From positions 62,001-126,000 of the forward strand of contig QANT01008321.1 of the NCBI GenBank assembly GCA_003254885.1: a DNA stretch of 64,000 nucleotides, written 5' to 3'. Made by a program: the position numbers and the translations under genes. The stretch comes from Purshia tridentata. Its lineage: Eukaryota; Streptophyta; Magnoliopsida; Rosales; Rosaceae. This document shows, piece by piece, positions 48,111-59,493 of the stretch. The notes beneath the pieces were generated by a model, which saw nothing but the letters and a program-made list of their open reading frames with translations, made no database searches and had not been told where the DNA came from. Position 1 is the first letter of the stretch. Each line of letters opens with the position of its first letter.

Positions 48111-51100
48111 ATGTTCACTATCATAATGTATCATGGAGGGGTAATGACAGATAATTATTACGTTGATGGTGCTGTGGACTTCTTTGATTACTGTGATGTT
48201 GACAAAATGTCATTAACAGAGATTGATTGCATGATCATTAGGCTGGGGTATCACAATTAGGTTATACATTATCACAATAAGTTGCTAGGAGGGGGGCTGG
48301 GTGGAGCATTAACACAGTTGAGGAGTGACAGAGATGTCACAGACATGTGTGCTCTGGTAGGTGAGGACTTTAAGGAAATAGAAATCTACTTGGAGCATGT
48401 TTTGGTAGACCCCCAAGACTTCATTGATGAGTTACAGGACCAGTTGGTTGATAATGTGCAAAAGGAGGCACTTGAAGGACCTGGTACTAGTGTCAGAATT
48501 GAGGAACTAGAAGATGTAAACCCTTTGGCTATTGTGCCATTCTATGGGATAGCAGTGAGCAATCTCAAAATACACAACAAGGTGTGGATGAGAACGATGG
48601 TGTCATTAGTGATGATAAGAGTATCCAGCAACATGAGTATGAAGATGGGCAAGTAGATGAGGCAGATGACCACCATTTGGGCGCACAGACCAATACTAAT
48701 GCAGAAGACAACCATGGTGGTGACTTTCTTAATGGTGGAGAGACCAATGAGGTGGATGACAACCAGTTTACAGGTTTTTTTGTTGCTGCAGAGACCAATG
48801 AGCCTACAGAACCCATTATCAAGCCTGCAGAGACCAATGAGAATGCAGAGATAAAGCTTGGGGATGCTGGAAACCAAGTCAATGGTGCTGAGGCATGTGT
48901 GGGGACACATGATCATGAGGCTGGACCATCTAACAGAAGGGGCAGAAAACGAAGGCAGCCTCCTAGAAAGTATACAACTAGGAAGGCTTCTAGGAGAGCA
49001 TTCACAAAAAGGACAAGACCAAGTATGTTAATTGATGAGCCAGATGACATTGAGTATGATCAGTTGGGTGAAGAATAGGATAGGAGTAGTGAAGATGATG
49101 ATCTTGACTGTAGCTTTGTTGATAGTGATTATAGTGGGGATGATGATAGAGATTTTGAGACTTTTGTGGATAATAGTGCTGAGTGGGTAGGATCATCAGG
49201 GCAACATAGGGTTAATGATACACCAATGCCAAATGTGCCAAATATTGACTTTGAAGGTGAAGAGAAAGATATGGCCTCAGATGAAGAGTACATGAGCATG
49301 CAGGATTCTGATGAGGAAGATGATGGGAGGGACGTCCATTACCCTCAGTGGAACCCTGACACAGACCTCAAAGATCCCCAATTTCAACTGGGGATGCTTT
49401 TTAGTGACTGTAAAGTGTTTAGACAAGCTATAAAACAATATGCAATACTGAATGGGAAAAATCTAACCATTTGGAAGAATGAGAGGTATAGAATTGGGGT
49501 TGTTTGTGATGGCCATGAAGATACTTTAGGCAAGTGTACCTGGGAGATGTGGGTTTCCAAGAAGAATGCTAATGTAGATACATTACAGATCAAGGTGTGG
49601 GTGGATGACCACATTTGCACACGAGTCCATCAAAACAAGGCAGCCACTGTGGATTGGATTTGCAGTACCTTCCTTGAGAAAATCCAAAGTAATCCAGCCA
49701 TTCCAATCATTGTCATAATGGATGCAGCTTCTAAGGACTTCAAGGTGGGGATATCTTGGATGAAGGATTATAGAGCTAAGAAAAAGGCTCTTGACATCAT
49801 TCAAGGGACACAAAGAGAGCAATATGGACTCCTCTGGGATTACATGCATGAAGTTAAAAAGACAAATCCTGGAACAACTATTCAGGTCTTGGGTGATGGG
49901 GGAAGGTTCAAGAGATTATATTGTTGTTTGGAGGCATTGAAAAAAGGCTTCATAGAGGGGTGTAGGAGGTTTGTGGGACTGGATGGGTGCCACCTCAAGG
50001 GTGTGTATGGTGGGCAGCTGCTGAGTGTTGTTGGCATTGATGCTAATAATGAAACTTGAGTCATAGCATATGGAGTGGTTGAAGTGGAGAACAAGGACTC
50101 CTGGACTTGGTTCTTGGAACTATTGAGAGATGACTTGGAGATAGTCAATAGTTATCATTGGACCTTTATTTCTGATAAGCAAAAGGGGTTAGTTAATGCT
50201 ATGGAGGTGGTGATCCTATATGCTGAGCATAGGTTTTGTGCTAGGCATTTATTCACAAACTTCAGGAAAAATCACAAAGGGAAGGTGTTGTTAGATGCAT
50301 TGTGGAGGGCTGCTAAGGCAACAAATGTGGCTACCTTTACCCAAGCTATGGGTTCACTCAAAGCTTTGGATATGGATACTTGGGGATGGCTTGCTGAAAA
50401 ACCACCCAATCAGTGGTCCAAGTCCCATTTTCCAACATGAGTGAAGTGTGCCACAATAATGAACAATCTTTGTGAGGCTTTTAATTGGAATATCCTACTA
50501 GCAAGAAATAAGCCTATTATAACAATGCTAGAGATGATTAGGAATATGTTCATGAAAAGGATTGTTCAAAGGAGAGAAAAAATGATGAAATGGACTCATA
50601 AAGTATGTCCAAAAATTTGGAAGAAGGTGGAGGACAGGAGGGCAGAGGCGTGTGACTATAATGTGGACTGGTCTAGTGGGCCAAGGTATCAGGTTACAGG
50701 GGAACACATGCAGTATTTGGTGGATTTGGATATTAACACATGTGCATGCCAGTCTTGGGACTTATCAGGGGTTCCTTGTAAGCATGCTATAGCTGCCATC
50801 ATTTTCAAAGAGGGCAAGTCTCCACATGACTATGTTCACGAATGCCACTTAGTTGAGACCTACATGAAGAGCTACACTTGCATTATTGAGCCTATAAATG
50901 GTCAGCATCTTTGGGAAAAAACTGAATTTATACCTATCATGCCACCACAGTATAACAGACAACCCGGCAAGCCAAGAAAGCTGAGAAAGCTGCAAGTGGA
51001 TGAGAAGGCCAATAAATCTAGTGCTAATAGCAGAAGGCTAGGGAAACAAGGTGTGGTGATGCATTGTAGCCACTGCAAGGGTAGTGGGCATAATACTAGA

Positions 51101-51578
51101 ACATGCAATCGCCATCTGCCCCCAAAGCCCCAAAAAAAGATGGGCAGGCCCAAGAAACAGGCCCACCTAGCAAAGCAACACCAAGAAGAGATTGCTACTA
51201 ATGCCAATGCGCCACTACCTTCTCAAGATCCACCAGAAAACACACAAGTAACAAATTTTTATTTTAAGCTTAATACAATTTATTTGTTTGATAGTTCTGA
51301 ATTTGATAGTCATATGTAGTTATGTATACGTGACTCTCATTATGTATAATCCAGCCAAGTCAGCCCCCTACCCAACCACCTACTCGAGTATCAAGGAGAA
51401 GGCATCACGGGAAGAAGATAAGAACACATTTGGATGTTCATAGCAATGAGGTAAAAGCTCATAATGTAATTAAACTTGTGTGTTCCATGCTGTTACATTG
51501 CAAACATATAAAACCATGCCTTGTTTACAATTCCAGGGATCTTCAAGTGGTGCAGTTAATGGTGTTGGTCCAACTTAG
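48111..51578 (+). pseudogene. mudrA-type MULE transposase, interrupted
   Basis: The N-terminus starts MFTIIMYHGGVM with a YCDVDKMSLTEID segment, typical of plant MuDR proteins. An acidic region and a basic patch (RRGRKRRQPPRK) follow, then the MuDR domain (FSDCKVFRQAIKQYAILNG). The catalytic MULE domain has its first Asp in FVGLDGCHLKG and a second in WTFISDKQKGL. A SWIM finger (CACQSWDLSGVPCKHAI), a zinc knuckle (CSHCKGSGHNTRTC) and an AT-hook-like GRPKK come next. Likely last exons are 51355-51450 and 51537-51578, ending GPT. In-frame stops lie at 48258, 49076, 50057 and 50438, and a frame change near 48545. It cannot make a full transposase as written. Confidence 0.9.
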
Positions 51579-52389
51579 GTTATATATGCTAAAGGTTGCA
51601 ACAACGGAAGCTAGGGCTAGGGCTGTCAGTAGCTTGTGGTTGTTTGCTTTGTGAATTCATTTTTGTGTATGAAGCCAAGTCAGTTAATTAATGAAGTTTT
51701 AGATGCTATTTTGTTCATTTTTGTGATATATACTGGAACTAATGATGGCATTTTGGAATGATGATGATGGTAGTTAGAGTCTTCTGAGTTCATTTTGGAA
51801 CAGATGTTTAGAACATGCATGGTTTTTTTGGTTTTTTAAGAATGGATCTCTTACTGTACTTGGATTCCTTGGTGTACTTAAAGTTGTTTTTATATTTAAG
51901 GATGTATTTAAGGATGAATTCCTTGTTTATGCAAAGTTGTATTTGAGTATTATTTGCAAAGTTATTGGCAAAGTTGTATTTGAGTATTTATGCAAAGTTA
52001 TTTTAGGGAAACAGGTTGGTCCTTTACCAAATTACACACTAGCTTACTCCTTGGTCTGTATATTTGTGCTTATGGGTCAATTTTTTGCAACTAAAGACGC
52101 CAATTCCTTTGGTGTTCAATTGGTTACCAAATTTCCAAAAAACACAGGTTTTGGAAGCATAATTGAGCCTATCATTTAATATTTTTTGTGCCATATAATG
52201 CCATCATTGAGAATTACATTTCCAATCACCAAATTTACCCACCAAAATACCATACAAAATACCCCGGTCTTCACAAAATACCCATTACAACCAGTTACAC
52301 CTCTAAAACACCAACAACACAGAGGTGTTAACTTTTACCTCTTAAAAACCAAAAAACAGAGCAACCAACAACTTGGAAAATTACCACCC

Positions 52390-52830
52390 CTAAAATTCTA
52401 ATTCAAGCTTCACATTTTGCTTCTTCACCAAATTAGTCATACCACCACCTCCAACAACTAGGAAAATCACAACTCTGATCAGTAGCCAAGTCGCAACCAA
52501 CATCTTCCTCAGTCTGGTTGCCTTCTTCGCCTCAACCTCAAGCCTCCCCACGTTTTTCAACAGACCTGGGATCACCATCTTTGACCGTTCACACATGGGA
52601 GGGTCATACCACTTATTGAACCCACAGCCCCCAACACCCTACAAATCAGATAACATGCACAAATTTGAGGCAAAGTACCCAAATTTCCGCTCACATAAAC
52701 CCAATTTCACAACTTTCATACTTACCCACCGTTGATCGTAGCCAAAATACCTTATACTCGGGTTGGAGTCGGTCCACGAGGTCATAACCTTCCACTTCTT
52801 CCCACACTTTCTGCAGTTCACCACCTCCAT
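52390..52830 (-). CDS. GRF-type zinc-finger protein with a membrane segment, carried by the MULE
   Basis: Two exons in phase (52830-52726 and 52638-52390) encode 117 aa with no interruption. Exon 1 has CRKCGKKWKV and TSWTDSNPSIRYFGY. Exon 2 has GCGFNKWYDPPMCERS and VIPGLL. This order matches plant GRF zinc-finger proteins (normally CxCG, TSWTDxNPGRRFFGC, GCxFFxWxDPP). The Cys after FG is Tyr here, so one usual zinc ligand is missing. A Lys/Arg-rich helix, a hydrophobic stretch (LLIRVVIFLVVGGGG) likely to span a membrane, and a charged tail follow. It is transcribed toward the transposase from the right inverted repeat. Its role in the element is unknown. Confidence 0.75.
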
Positions 52831-52910
52831 ATTCGAGAGAGCTCGAAGGCTTGAGAGAGTAGGCTAGGTTTGTATTTTGAAATTCAAAATTATAAACAGA
52901 AATAAAATAG

Positions 52911-53392
52911 CCAATGGCCTGAGCTTCAGTCCTTCATTTACTACGTAATATTTCCTCTGCAAATCTTTTGTAAAGGTGAAGGAATACTCGATTTGCCAAA
53001 GGCCTAAGAGTGTAACAGAGATAGAGAGAGGAAGAGTGAGCTGAAAAGTGAGTTTACTTTTGGGTTTATCACTCAGCTTACCTGCAAATACTGGGTTTGG
53101 GGAGAAATCGAAGAGGCAAGGGCTAGGGCTATCAGAAGGTAGGTGTAGGTGGCCACGTGGCATTTTTGGGCGGGAAGTTTATCCTATGTGGCTTTTTGGG
53201 TGTGGGTGTGGCATTACACGTCAGAAAAAATGACATGTCAACAGTCCACATTGGCACTTGACGAAAATTTTGACAGAAGCACTAACGTTGCAGGGTTTCG
53301 GATAGTTCATGTATACGTTTGTAAGTTTTTATACTTTAGGGAGCCACTTGAAAGTACCCCTATAGTTCAATGGACTATTTAGTAATTTAGCC
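52911..53392 (-). repeat. Right terminal inverted repeat of the MULE
   Basis: This is the inverted partner of 47094-47577. The GRF-protein start codon (52830) lies about 80 bp inside it, so it probably supplies that gene's promoter and leader. Confidence 0.9.
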
Positions 53393-53401
53393 TTTTTATT
53401 A

Positions 53402-53799
53402 TCATATATACAATTTATACTTGTGTTCTTATATTATATCTTCTTCCCCATAATCTTCTTAATTAGTTTACCAATTAGTTTACTACGTGAGCTATTGTTA
53501 TCAGACAATGGCTCATCCAAATATTGTATTAGATATTCATCAAAACAAAAAATAAAATATGTACTAGATAGATACTGCACATACCACATCAACAATCGCA
53601 TTAACTGTGAAAGATAAGTAACAATCATAGATTTTGAATTAGAAGTTATGTCATCTCTCTTTTTTGGTCGTCTTATTTTTGCAGACAAACCGAATTAAAT
53701 CACAGGGCAGTACAACTCGATCACAGTAACGAAAATGAGAAGAAACTCCTAATTCACCACTCAAGCAGTCCTCATCAGTTTGGCTCTCCATTCCGGCAA
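53402..53799. other. DCN1-like gene 3' flank next to the MULE
   Basis: There is no gene here. It presumably holds the DCN1-like 3' untranslated region; the MULE begins just beyond it. Confidence 0.55.
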
Positions 53800-56700
53800 T
53801 TAACCATTTTGGATTACGCCATTCTCCTTCAAGTACTCAACAAATTCATCAATAAGATAAGGCCAGGCACCTTCCGAGTCATAATTTGATAGTGATGAAT
53901 CCACAGCCTACAAACTCAAAAATCCTTATTCAGATATATCATGCTCATAAGAACACATTGATCCACCCTATATGTTTTTCTCTGTTACATTTCTATGCAT
54001 AATATCTTACCCTTGCAAACTCTAATAGCTGAGCCCATGTGTCTCTAGAAATTGCCTTGTTATGCCGAGCCTGAAAGAGTGGAATCAAGGAAAAAAAAAA
54101 ATACTAAACAATGCACATAATGAATATAATAAAACTTGAATAGAAGAAAATATTATATGTATGGCAGTATGTGTAACAAAAAATGTTACTCCTATCTTTT
54201 TTCAACGTTCCATGAAAAGAATCACTCTGGGACATCTAATATCATTTCAGTGCAATACAACATACTTTCTAAGATGTAACACAGCATGCGACAGTGAATT
54301 AGTAAGTAAATGTCTAAATGAAGCACGACTGGAGGTTCTTACATGAGGCCTTCAATTCAAAGTGCCTGTAAACATTCATCAGAATTACTTGGCCATAAAT
54401 TCTTGTGCACATTTGGAGAAATTTATTCATATCAAACATTCATGACATTTATAGGGAAAAAAAACAGAGGCATTTATTACTATCAGATTATATAAATGAC
54501 AATTGCAAGCCCAGACTAGCTACTTCCAAGTTTCAACAGATACTCAATCACGCAAGTTACCTGTAAGAACTGACACCAATGATCAACAAATGGCCACTGC
54601 TTTTCAGCAAATAGTAATTGCCACATTCCAATTGCGGTATCCAATGCCAAAGATTTCTGACCCTGAAATGAAAATGAAGCACATATTTATATATGCATAT
54701 GTATATGTATATGTATATGTATATCAATACCTGAATTTATTTCAGATGCCTTAACAACAAAAATCTTATTGTTCAAGGTACTTCAGAACATCATAAAGAT
54801 ACAAGTTGACATTTTAATGTGTTATCTGTAATTCACAGTATAAAAGATGTATCACACTGACATAACTATTCCAAAAGCTGTGGCTGAATCCATCTTGATT
54901 ACTTATTTTTATGCACCTATTTTAAGTCTTAAGTGTGCGCTATCAAGAATAAATCAAACGTTTTAACATATCAAATTTGAGAGAGAAGCATTTTCAATAA
55001 TAGAACATGTCCAATCTTCATGCATTAAGTTGACATACCTTTTCTTTTGCCCAGCCAAAAGCAAAATTATATATCTCACGGAACTTTTCTGGACAATCAA
55101 AAGAAGAGAAGACAATATCAGCAATGAAGCACGTAGGTACCATACCTCTCGCAAAATTCTAATCAAATCAATATCTTCAAAGAAGGATCAAGCTAATTGA
55201 ACAAATAACATTACAAGTGTTATCTACAAAAAGCCAACATGATATACAAGATCATTTATTTTAATTACTTTACTAAAAACTATAATCATATTTTACATAC
55301 GTTCATCTTTCAGCTCAGATCGCATAAATGGTATCTTTTCACGGAACTTCTCCAGTGAATCTATCCTGCCATCAGAAAATGTAAATCTCCATTTACTGAG
55401 TTTCTCCATAGTAGTTAAGGACTAGGTACTTGTTATCATTTCAGCTTAGAAGAATAAAATAAACGTCGCATTTTTTTATACCTACCCCAGTGTTTCTAAT
55501 CCATCTACGAACTCCTGCTTGGAAAATTCACACATGGTGGCTGCCTTCATGTGCCAGGAAACAACTAACTGCATCAACAGCCCATAGTACCAAAAATAAC
55601 CAGCCAAGTCATAACCATAAGTTGACAAATCAAAAACCAAAGTTCACCGATACAAATCAGAAATGCATATTGAGTTTAATGACTTTTACTTCTAATTTCT
55701 TCATTATATGCATAGCCACTTCTTTTATCTAGTTCAAGGTACATTTCACCAATGTCCCCAAATTTTAACCCGTGTCTCATATTAGTCTCCGAACATCAAA
55801 ATGTAACATTTAACCCCTACTGGTAATTTCCTACCCTTCCATTAACCCACTCACTAAATCTCGTCCCCTTTTCTAATGAAACCAAGGACATGAGAAGAAA
55901 AATGAACTTCCATCTGTAACTAGTCCTTCTTCTATGCTTGGTTGCTATGAAAATGGTAGATAGCCATGGGTTGAAATCTTATCTTTAATGCTATAACATC
56001 ATCAAACATAAAATCAAAAACTCAAGATAAAACAAAAATGGACCAAAGCTAAAATCTATTAAAAAAAAAGACATACCATACCTTAGTAAAAGAAAGGAAA
56101 ATATAATATTAACCACCAATTTATCAAATCCAGGAAAACTCAAATTGATCCAATTCTCCACCAGATCTCAAACCCAAAATTCATACATAGACAACCAAAA
56201 AAAAGAAACCAGATATAAAAAGAGCCAAAGATAGGCTGATCTTAATGATTGACTGAAGTAGACAAAACCCCAATGCCAAGCCCAACTCTCTCTCACTCTG
56301 TCCCTCCATCCCTCCCTCTCTCTAAAAGTACCTCAATCCATGTATAGCTACTATGGCATAATGATTTTTTAGCTCAAAGGGACAGAACTTTATGGAATCG
56401 AATTTTAATATTGCCTTAACAACAATTGAGCTAAAAGAGAGGGGAACTTTGTAAGTATGCACGTCTTCATTAGAAATGGTTATGCATTCATATACACATA
56501 CCATGACTATATCTTGAGGATCCACCTGTCAAATAATAAAGACTTACATGTCAGTTAAAGAGAAAGTAAAAGGAAAATAATAATAATAAAAAATAAATAA
56601 ATAAAATAAAACACAATAATCGATAAGAAACAAGCAACAATATTACAGTCCACTAATTGAGATAGTTACTATCTGTCTGAACAGTTACCTGAAGATCATT

Positions 56701-58869
56701 GCAAAGAAGGCTGATACCATCAGCAAGTATCATGTCAGCACATGGATCTAGAAAAAAAAATTAAAGATGAAGAAGAAGAAAATAGATTTTATTAGTAAAA
56801 TTGAAGTTCTACAAAACCATGTATGCTTAGATTTTTAAAAAAGAAAAAAAAATTACGAATATATATTTGTAAACTAAAAATATACTTTATTTAATTTTAG
56901 GTGTAACATTAATGCAAATTAATATATATATATATATATATTTGTTATTTAGCAGTATATTTATATATATATTTGTTATTTAGCAGAAATATACTTTATT
57001 TAACATAAAAACTCAAATAGTAGTAAATACATACAATGGACAAGGAGTCCACAACTATAGTACAGCCCATAGCATACAAAACAGAAGAATTCATCCAAAC
57101 TTAAAACCTGAATGGACCTAGAAAGACTAGCTGACAACTGCCTTCCAATCCACATCTCAGTATTTTCACCCATAAACTGATCTACATCTCAGTCTTTTCA
57201 ATTTTCTATGAATGTCCAACAAAAAGTTAAGCTATAAGGTCTAGATTGAGGACAAGAGTGAGTGCAAAGGAAAAGCTTGCCTTTATATCTATTGTATAAT
57301 TCCTCCAAATGTCTGGAATCAGTATGTGTTTGAAGCTGGGGCTGGCTGTAAAATACATCAAACGATCCTTCGAGATGCCAATCACTTGCCTTCAAAACCT
57401 GCAGAGCAACTTTTTCACTGCATATGATGGTAGGTTAGACTTCTCCACTATTCCAAGAATTACACTAAAACTGCTCAAGAAGAAGAAACGGTACACAACG
57501 AGCCCACCAATCTGATACAAAGCACATATGTTTGTGCACACACAATATATCCAACTCAACTTCAAAAGATAAATTAAAGAAGCAGATCATTAAAACTGCT
57601 CAATTCAACCAAACCTCCATCCCAAGGCATATCACTGAAACTGCTACAGATAAGTAAAAAAAAATTGGTACAGGAAGAAGACTGAATCTTACACAAGCAC
57701 ACGTGTCCCTTAGAAAGGCAAAAATTATGTTAAGGGAAACGTAATTTTTTTTTTCTTTTTTGAGAATTGACATGTAAACCATTCATAACCGACCACTAAT
57801 GTGCAACATCAACTGGTTTTTAATGGTGGTTTATATATCAATGCATGACAGAAACATAAGCTAGGAAGAATGTACACTCAGATACAATTCAATCTTATCA
57901 ACGATACAATCTGAAAACATAATACGTCAAGAGAATATTACTCTATATATATAACCTTCTTTGGTTCATTTGAGATACCAAGGATTTGTTTACTTTTCTA
58001 TAGGAATGCACCAAGGACTTGTATTAGAGTTAAAAAATGAAGAAAAATGACTTCCATGATAGTATCGAGTCACTCCCTTTCTCAACCAATATAAACCCAT
58101 ATTCATCAAACACTTTTGGCAACTCTTTAAGTCATCTGTCATTTTTAGCATACTGCCTAGCACACGCCTCTGGCTACACTTTCGTTAATATCAGTTTAAT
58201 TTCCATGAATTTAAAGATATCTGAAACAAAGAACACAGAAAAAGTTTCATATGATTATCAAATTACCTTGCTCCAGTTATTGTCATGAACTGCTGGAGCT
58301 TGTCGCGGTTGCTCCTACCCAATTTGTGCTGTCAAAAGAAGAAGGTGAATCAGAGAGAGAGAGAGAGAGAACAAAGCCACATTATGTATGCATATAAATT
58401 TTGATTTTCTTAGAGAAACTAATAGCCTCTTGTTAACTGAGCTTGAAAAGAAAAGAAAAATCTCATAACTAGTTTCAAAATCGAAAGACACATTTATTTT
58501 TTCCTTTTCCTCCACTTCTCAGCTATTAAACAGAGTGTTCAACACAATCAACAAAAAACTAGAACAATGTTATACACACAAAAAACAGAAACCCTGGCAT
58601 AAAAATGGGGGAGATTGTTGCTGCAATTTACAGAGCCAATTACGACCAGAGCAGACCATCAAAAACTTGAGGAAGAAAAAAATGAAGCAGTGAAGTTTAA
58701 GATTAAAGTAGAGGTAACAAGGTCGAGCCTCATAAGAAACAACCTCTATGCATAAAACTGAATGCTTAAAATACACAATCAAACAAAATCGATGGCAATG
58801 AAGTACAAACAATAAAAAATAAAAGCGTGGACAGTGAAAATAGAGCTGAAAATTAGAGTTACTGACCAT
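53800..58869 (-). CDS. DCN1-like protein, cullin neddylation co-E3 (At3g12760 type)
   Basis: DCN1-like proteins bind cullins and the NEDD8 E2 and promote cullin neddylation. Eleven coding exons in phase give 250 aa, the same as Arabidopsis At3g12760 as I recall it: 58869-58867, 58328-58267, 57417-57281, 56747-56689, 56525-56502, 55568-55486, 55365-55301, 55088-55039, 54662-54561, 54070-54011 and 53907-53800. The UBA-like N-terminus reads [16 protein letters not shown], then [15 protein letters not shown]. The PONY (DUF298) domain includes [32 protein letters not shown] and [16 protein letters not shown], and ends [19 protein letters not shown]. The first coding exon is only the ATG, exon 5 is 24 nt, and intron 3 starts with GC at 57280-57279. 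Confidence 0.95.
54698..54724. repeat. (ATGTAT)n microsatellite in a DCN1-like intron
   Basis: Four to five tandem copies of a 6-bp ATGTAT unit lie just upstream of the exon 9 acceptor. Confidence 0.8.
56919..56942. repeat. (TA)n microsatellite in DCN1-like intron 3
   Basis: About ten TA units. The surrounding DNA repeats the phrase atatactttatttaa at about 56879 and 56988, a local duplication. Confidence 0.85.
56975..57230 (-). repeat. Retroposon-like 3' end, copy C, in DCN1-like intron 3
   Basis: Phrases ggacaaggagtccacaa, tccaatccaca and gaatgtccaacaa occur in the same order as at 63800-63965 (copy B). The first is also in copy A (25710). The copies are strongly diverged. No coding region is visible. 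It fits a dispersed non-LTR retroposon 3' end. Confidence 0.4.
58352..58370. repeat. (AG)n microsatellite near a DCN1-like splice acceptor
   Basis: Nine AG units on +. On the coding strand this is a CT tract about 20 bp upstream of the exon 2 acceptor and may serve as its polypyrimidine tract. Confidence 0.85.
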
Positions 58870-59295
58870 CTTCGAGGTGGTCGATGATGAAATCCTAACC
58901 CTTGAGCAGGTCCTAGAGAGAAAAAATTAGGGTTTACCCAGTTTCTCTCGCTAATACTCACATAGAGAAATACAGAATCCCTCTATATCGATCTCAATTT
59001 GGGAGTCCGGGTTCTTTGCACTTTTTGTGATTTTTTGTTTTTTGTTTTTTAACTTTTTCTTTTCCTTTTCCTCTTTTCATTTTTGTTTTTCCGATGCGTT
59101 CGGCCGTTCGTGTGGCTTCATAGTGAGAGTCACGTGTTAATGCACCTGAAAATCTATAGCAACTCGATGAGGGTAACATGTAATTATCAAATACACGTTG
59201 TTATCTAAAGGGTTATTTTTTCACCTTTTTATTTAAAATACTTGTATACCCGGTTCAAATTCAAATATTAATAGACATTATTTTGTTGCGCAAAT
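58870..59295. other. DCN1-like promoter and leader
   Basis: This is upstream sequence of the DCN1-like gene. The first 100 bases fit a 5' leader. There is no other gene. Confidence 0.5.
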
Positions 59296-59493
59296 TTAAA
59301 TCAACGACCTCCATCGAAGGTTGAAAGTCCATGGTATGGGATAGAATTCCCCGAAGTCCCGAACTTCAATTGAGTTGTCCTTGGACCATGCAAATAAATG
59401 GCCATTGTTGAATAAAATATCATGATATTTTTCATGCGCACAGCCTAAGTCAGTCCATGCCTTCCTATAATTGTCCCCGTGCTTATAGAACAT
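59296..59493 (-). pseudogene. F-box/DUF295-type fragment
   Basis: The minus strand reads FYKHGDNYRKAWTDLGCAHE, then YHDILFNNGHLFAWSKDNSIE. This wording resembles the DUF295 region of plant F-box proteins, where a W-T segment is followed by a D-hydrophobic-x-F/Y-x-G-x-F/Y motif. No F-box or other part of such a protein is found around it. It is a short relic of a large, fast-changing plant family. The assignment rests on pattern likeness only. Confidence 0.45.

Larger units (their letters stand above)
47094..53392. mobile_element. Complete Mutator-like element (MULE) with two convergent genes
   Basis: The 6299-bp element is bounded by inverted repeats of about 480 bp starting ggctaaattac. It is flanked by a perfect 9-bp duplication tttttatta (47085-47093 and 53393-53401), the hallmark of Mutator insertions. 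The left half carries a mudrA-type transposase gene on + (48111-51578), which has in-frame stops and one frame change. The right half carries a short two-exon gene on - (52830-52390) for a GRF zinc-finger membrane protein, which is open. The two genes converge on a spacer of about 0.8 kb, and each starts just inside its own repeat. The element ends about 400 bp downstream of the DCN1-like stop codon. Confidence 0.93.

Noticed and set aside
48542-48916. Long open frames antisense to the MULE transposase
   Set aside because: They mirror the acidic region of the transposase and have no domain of their own.
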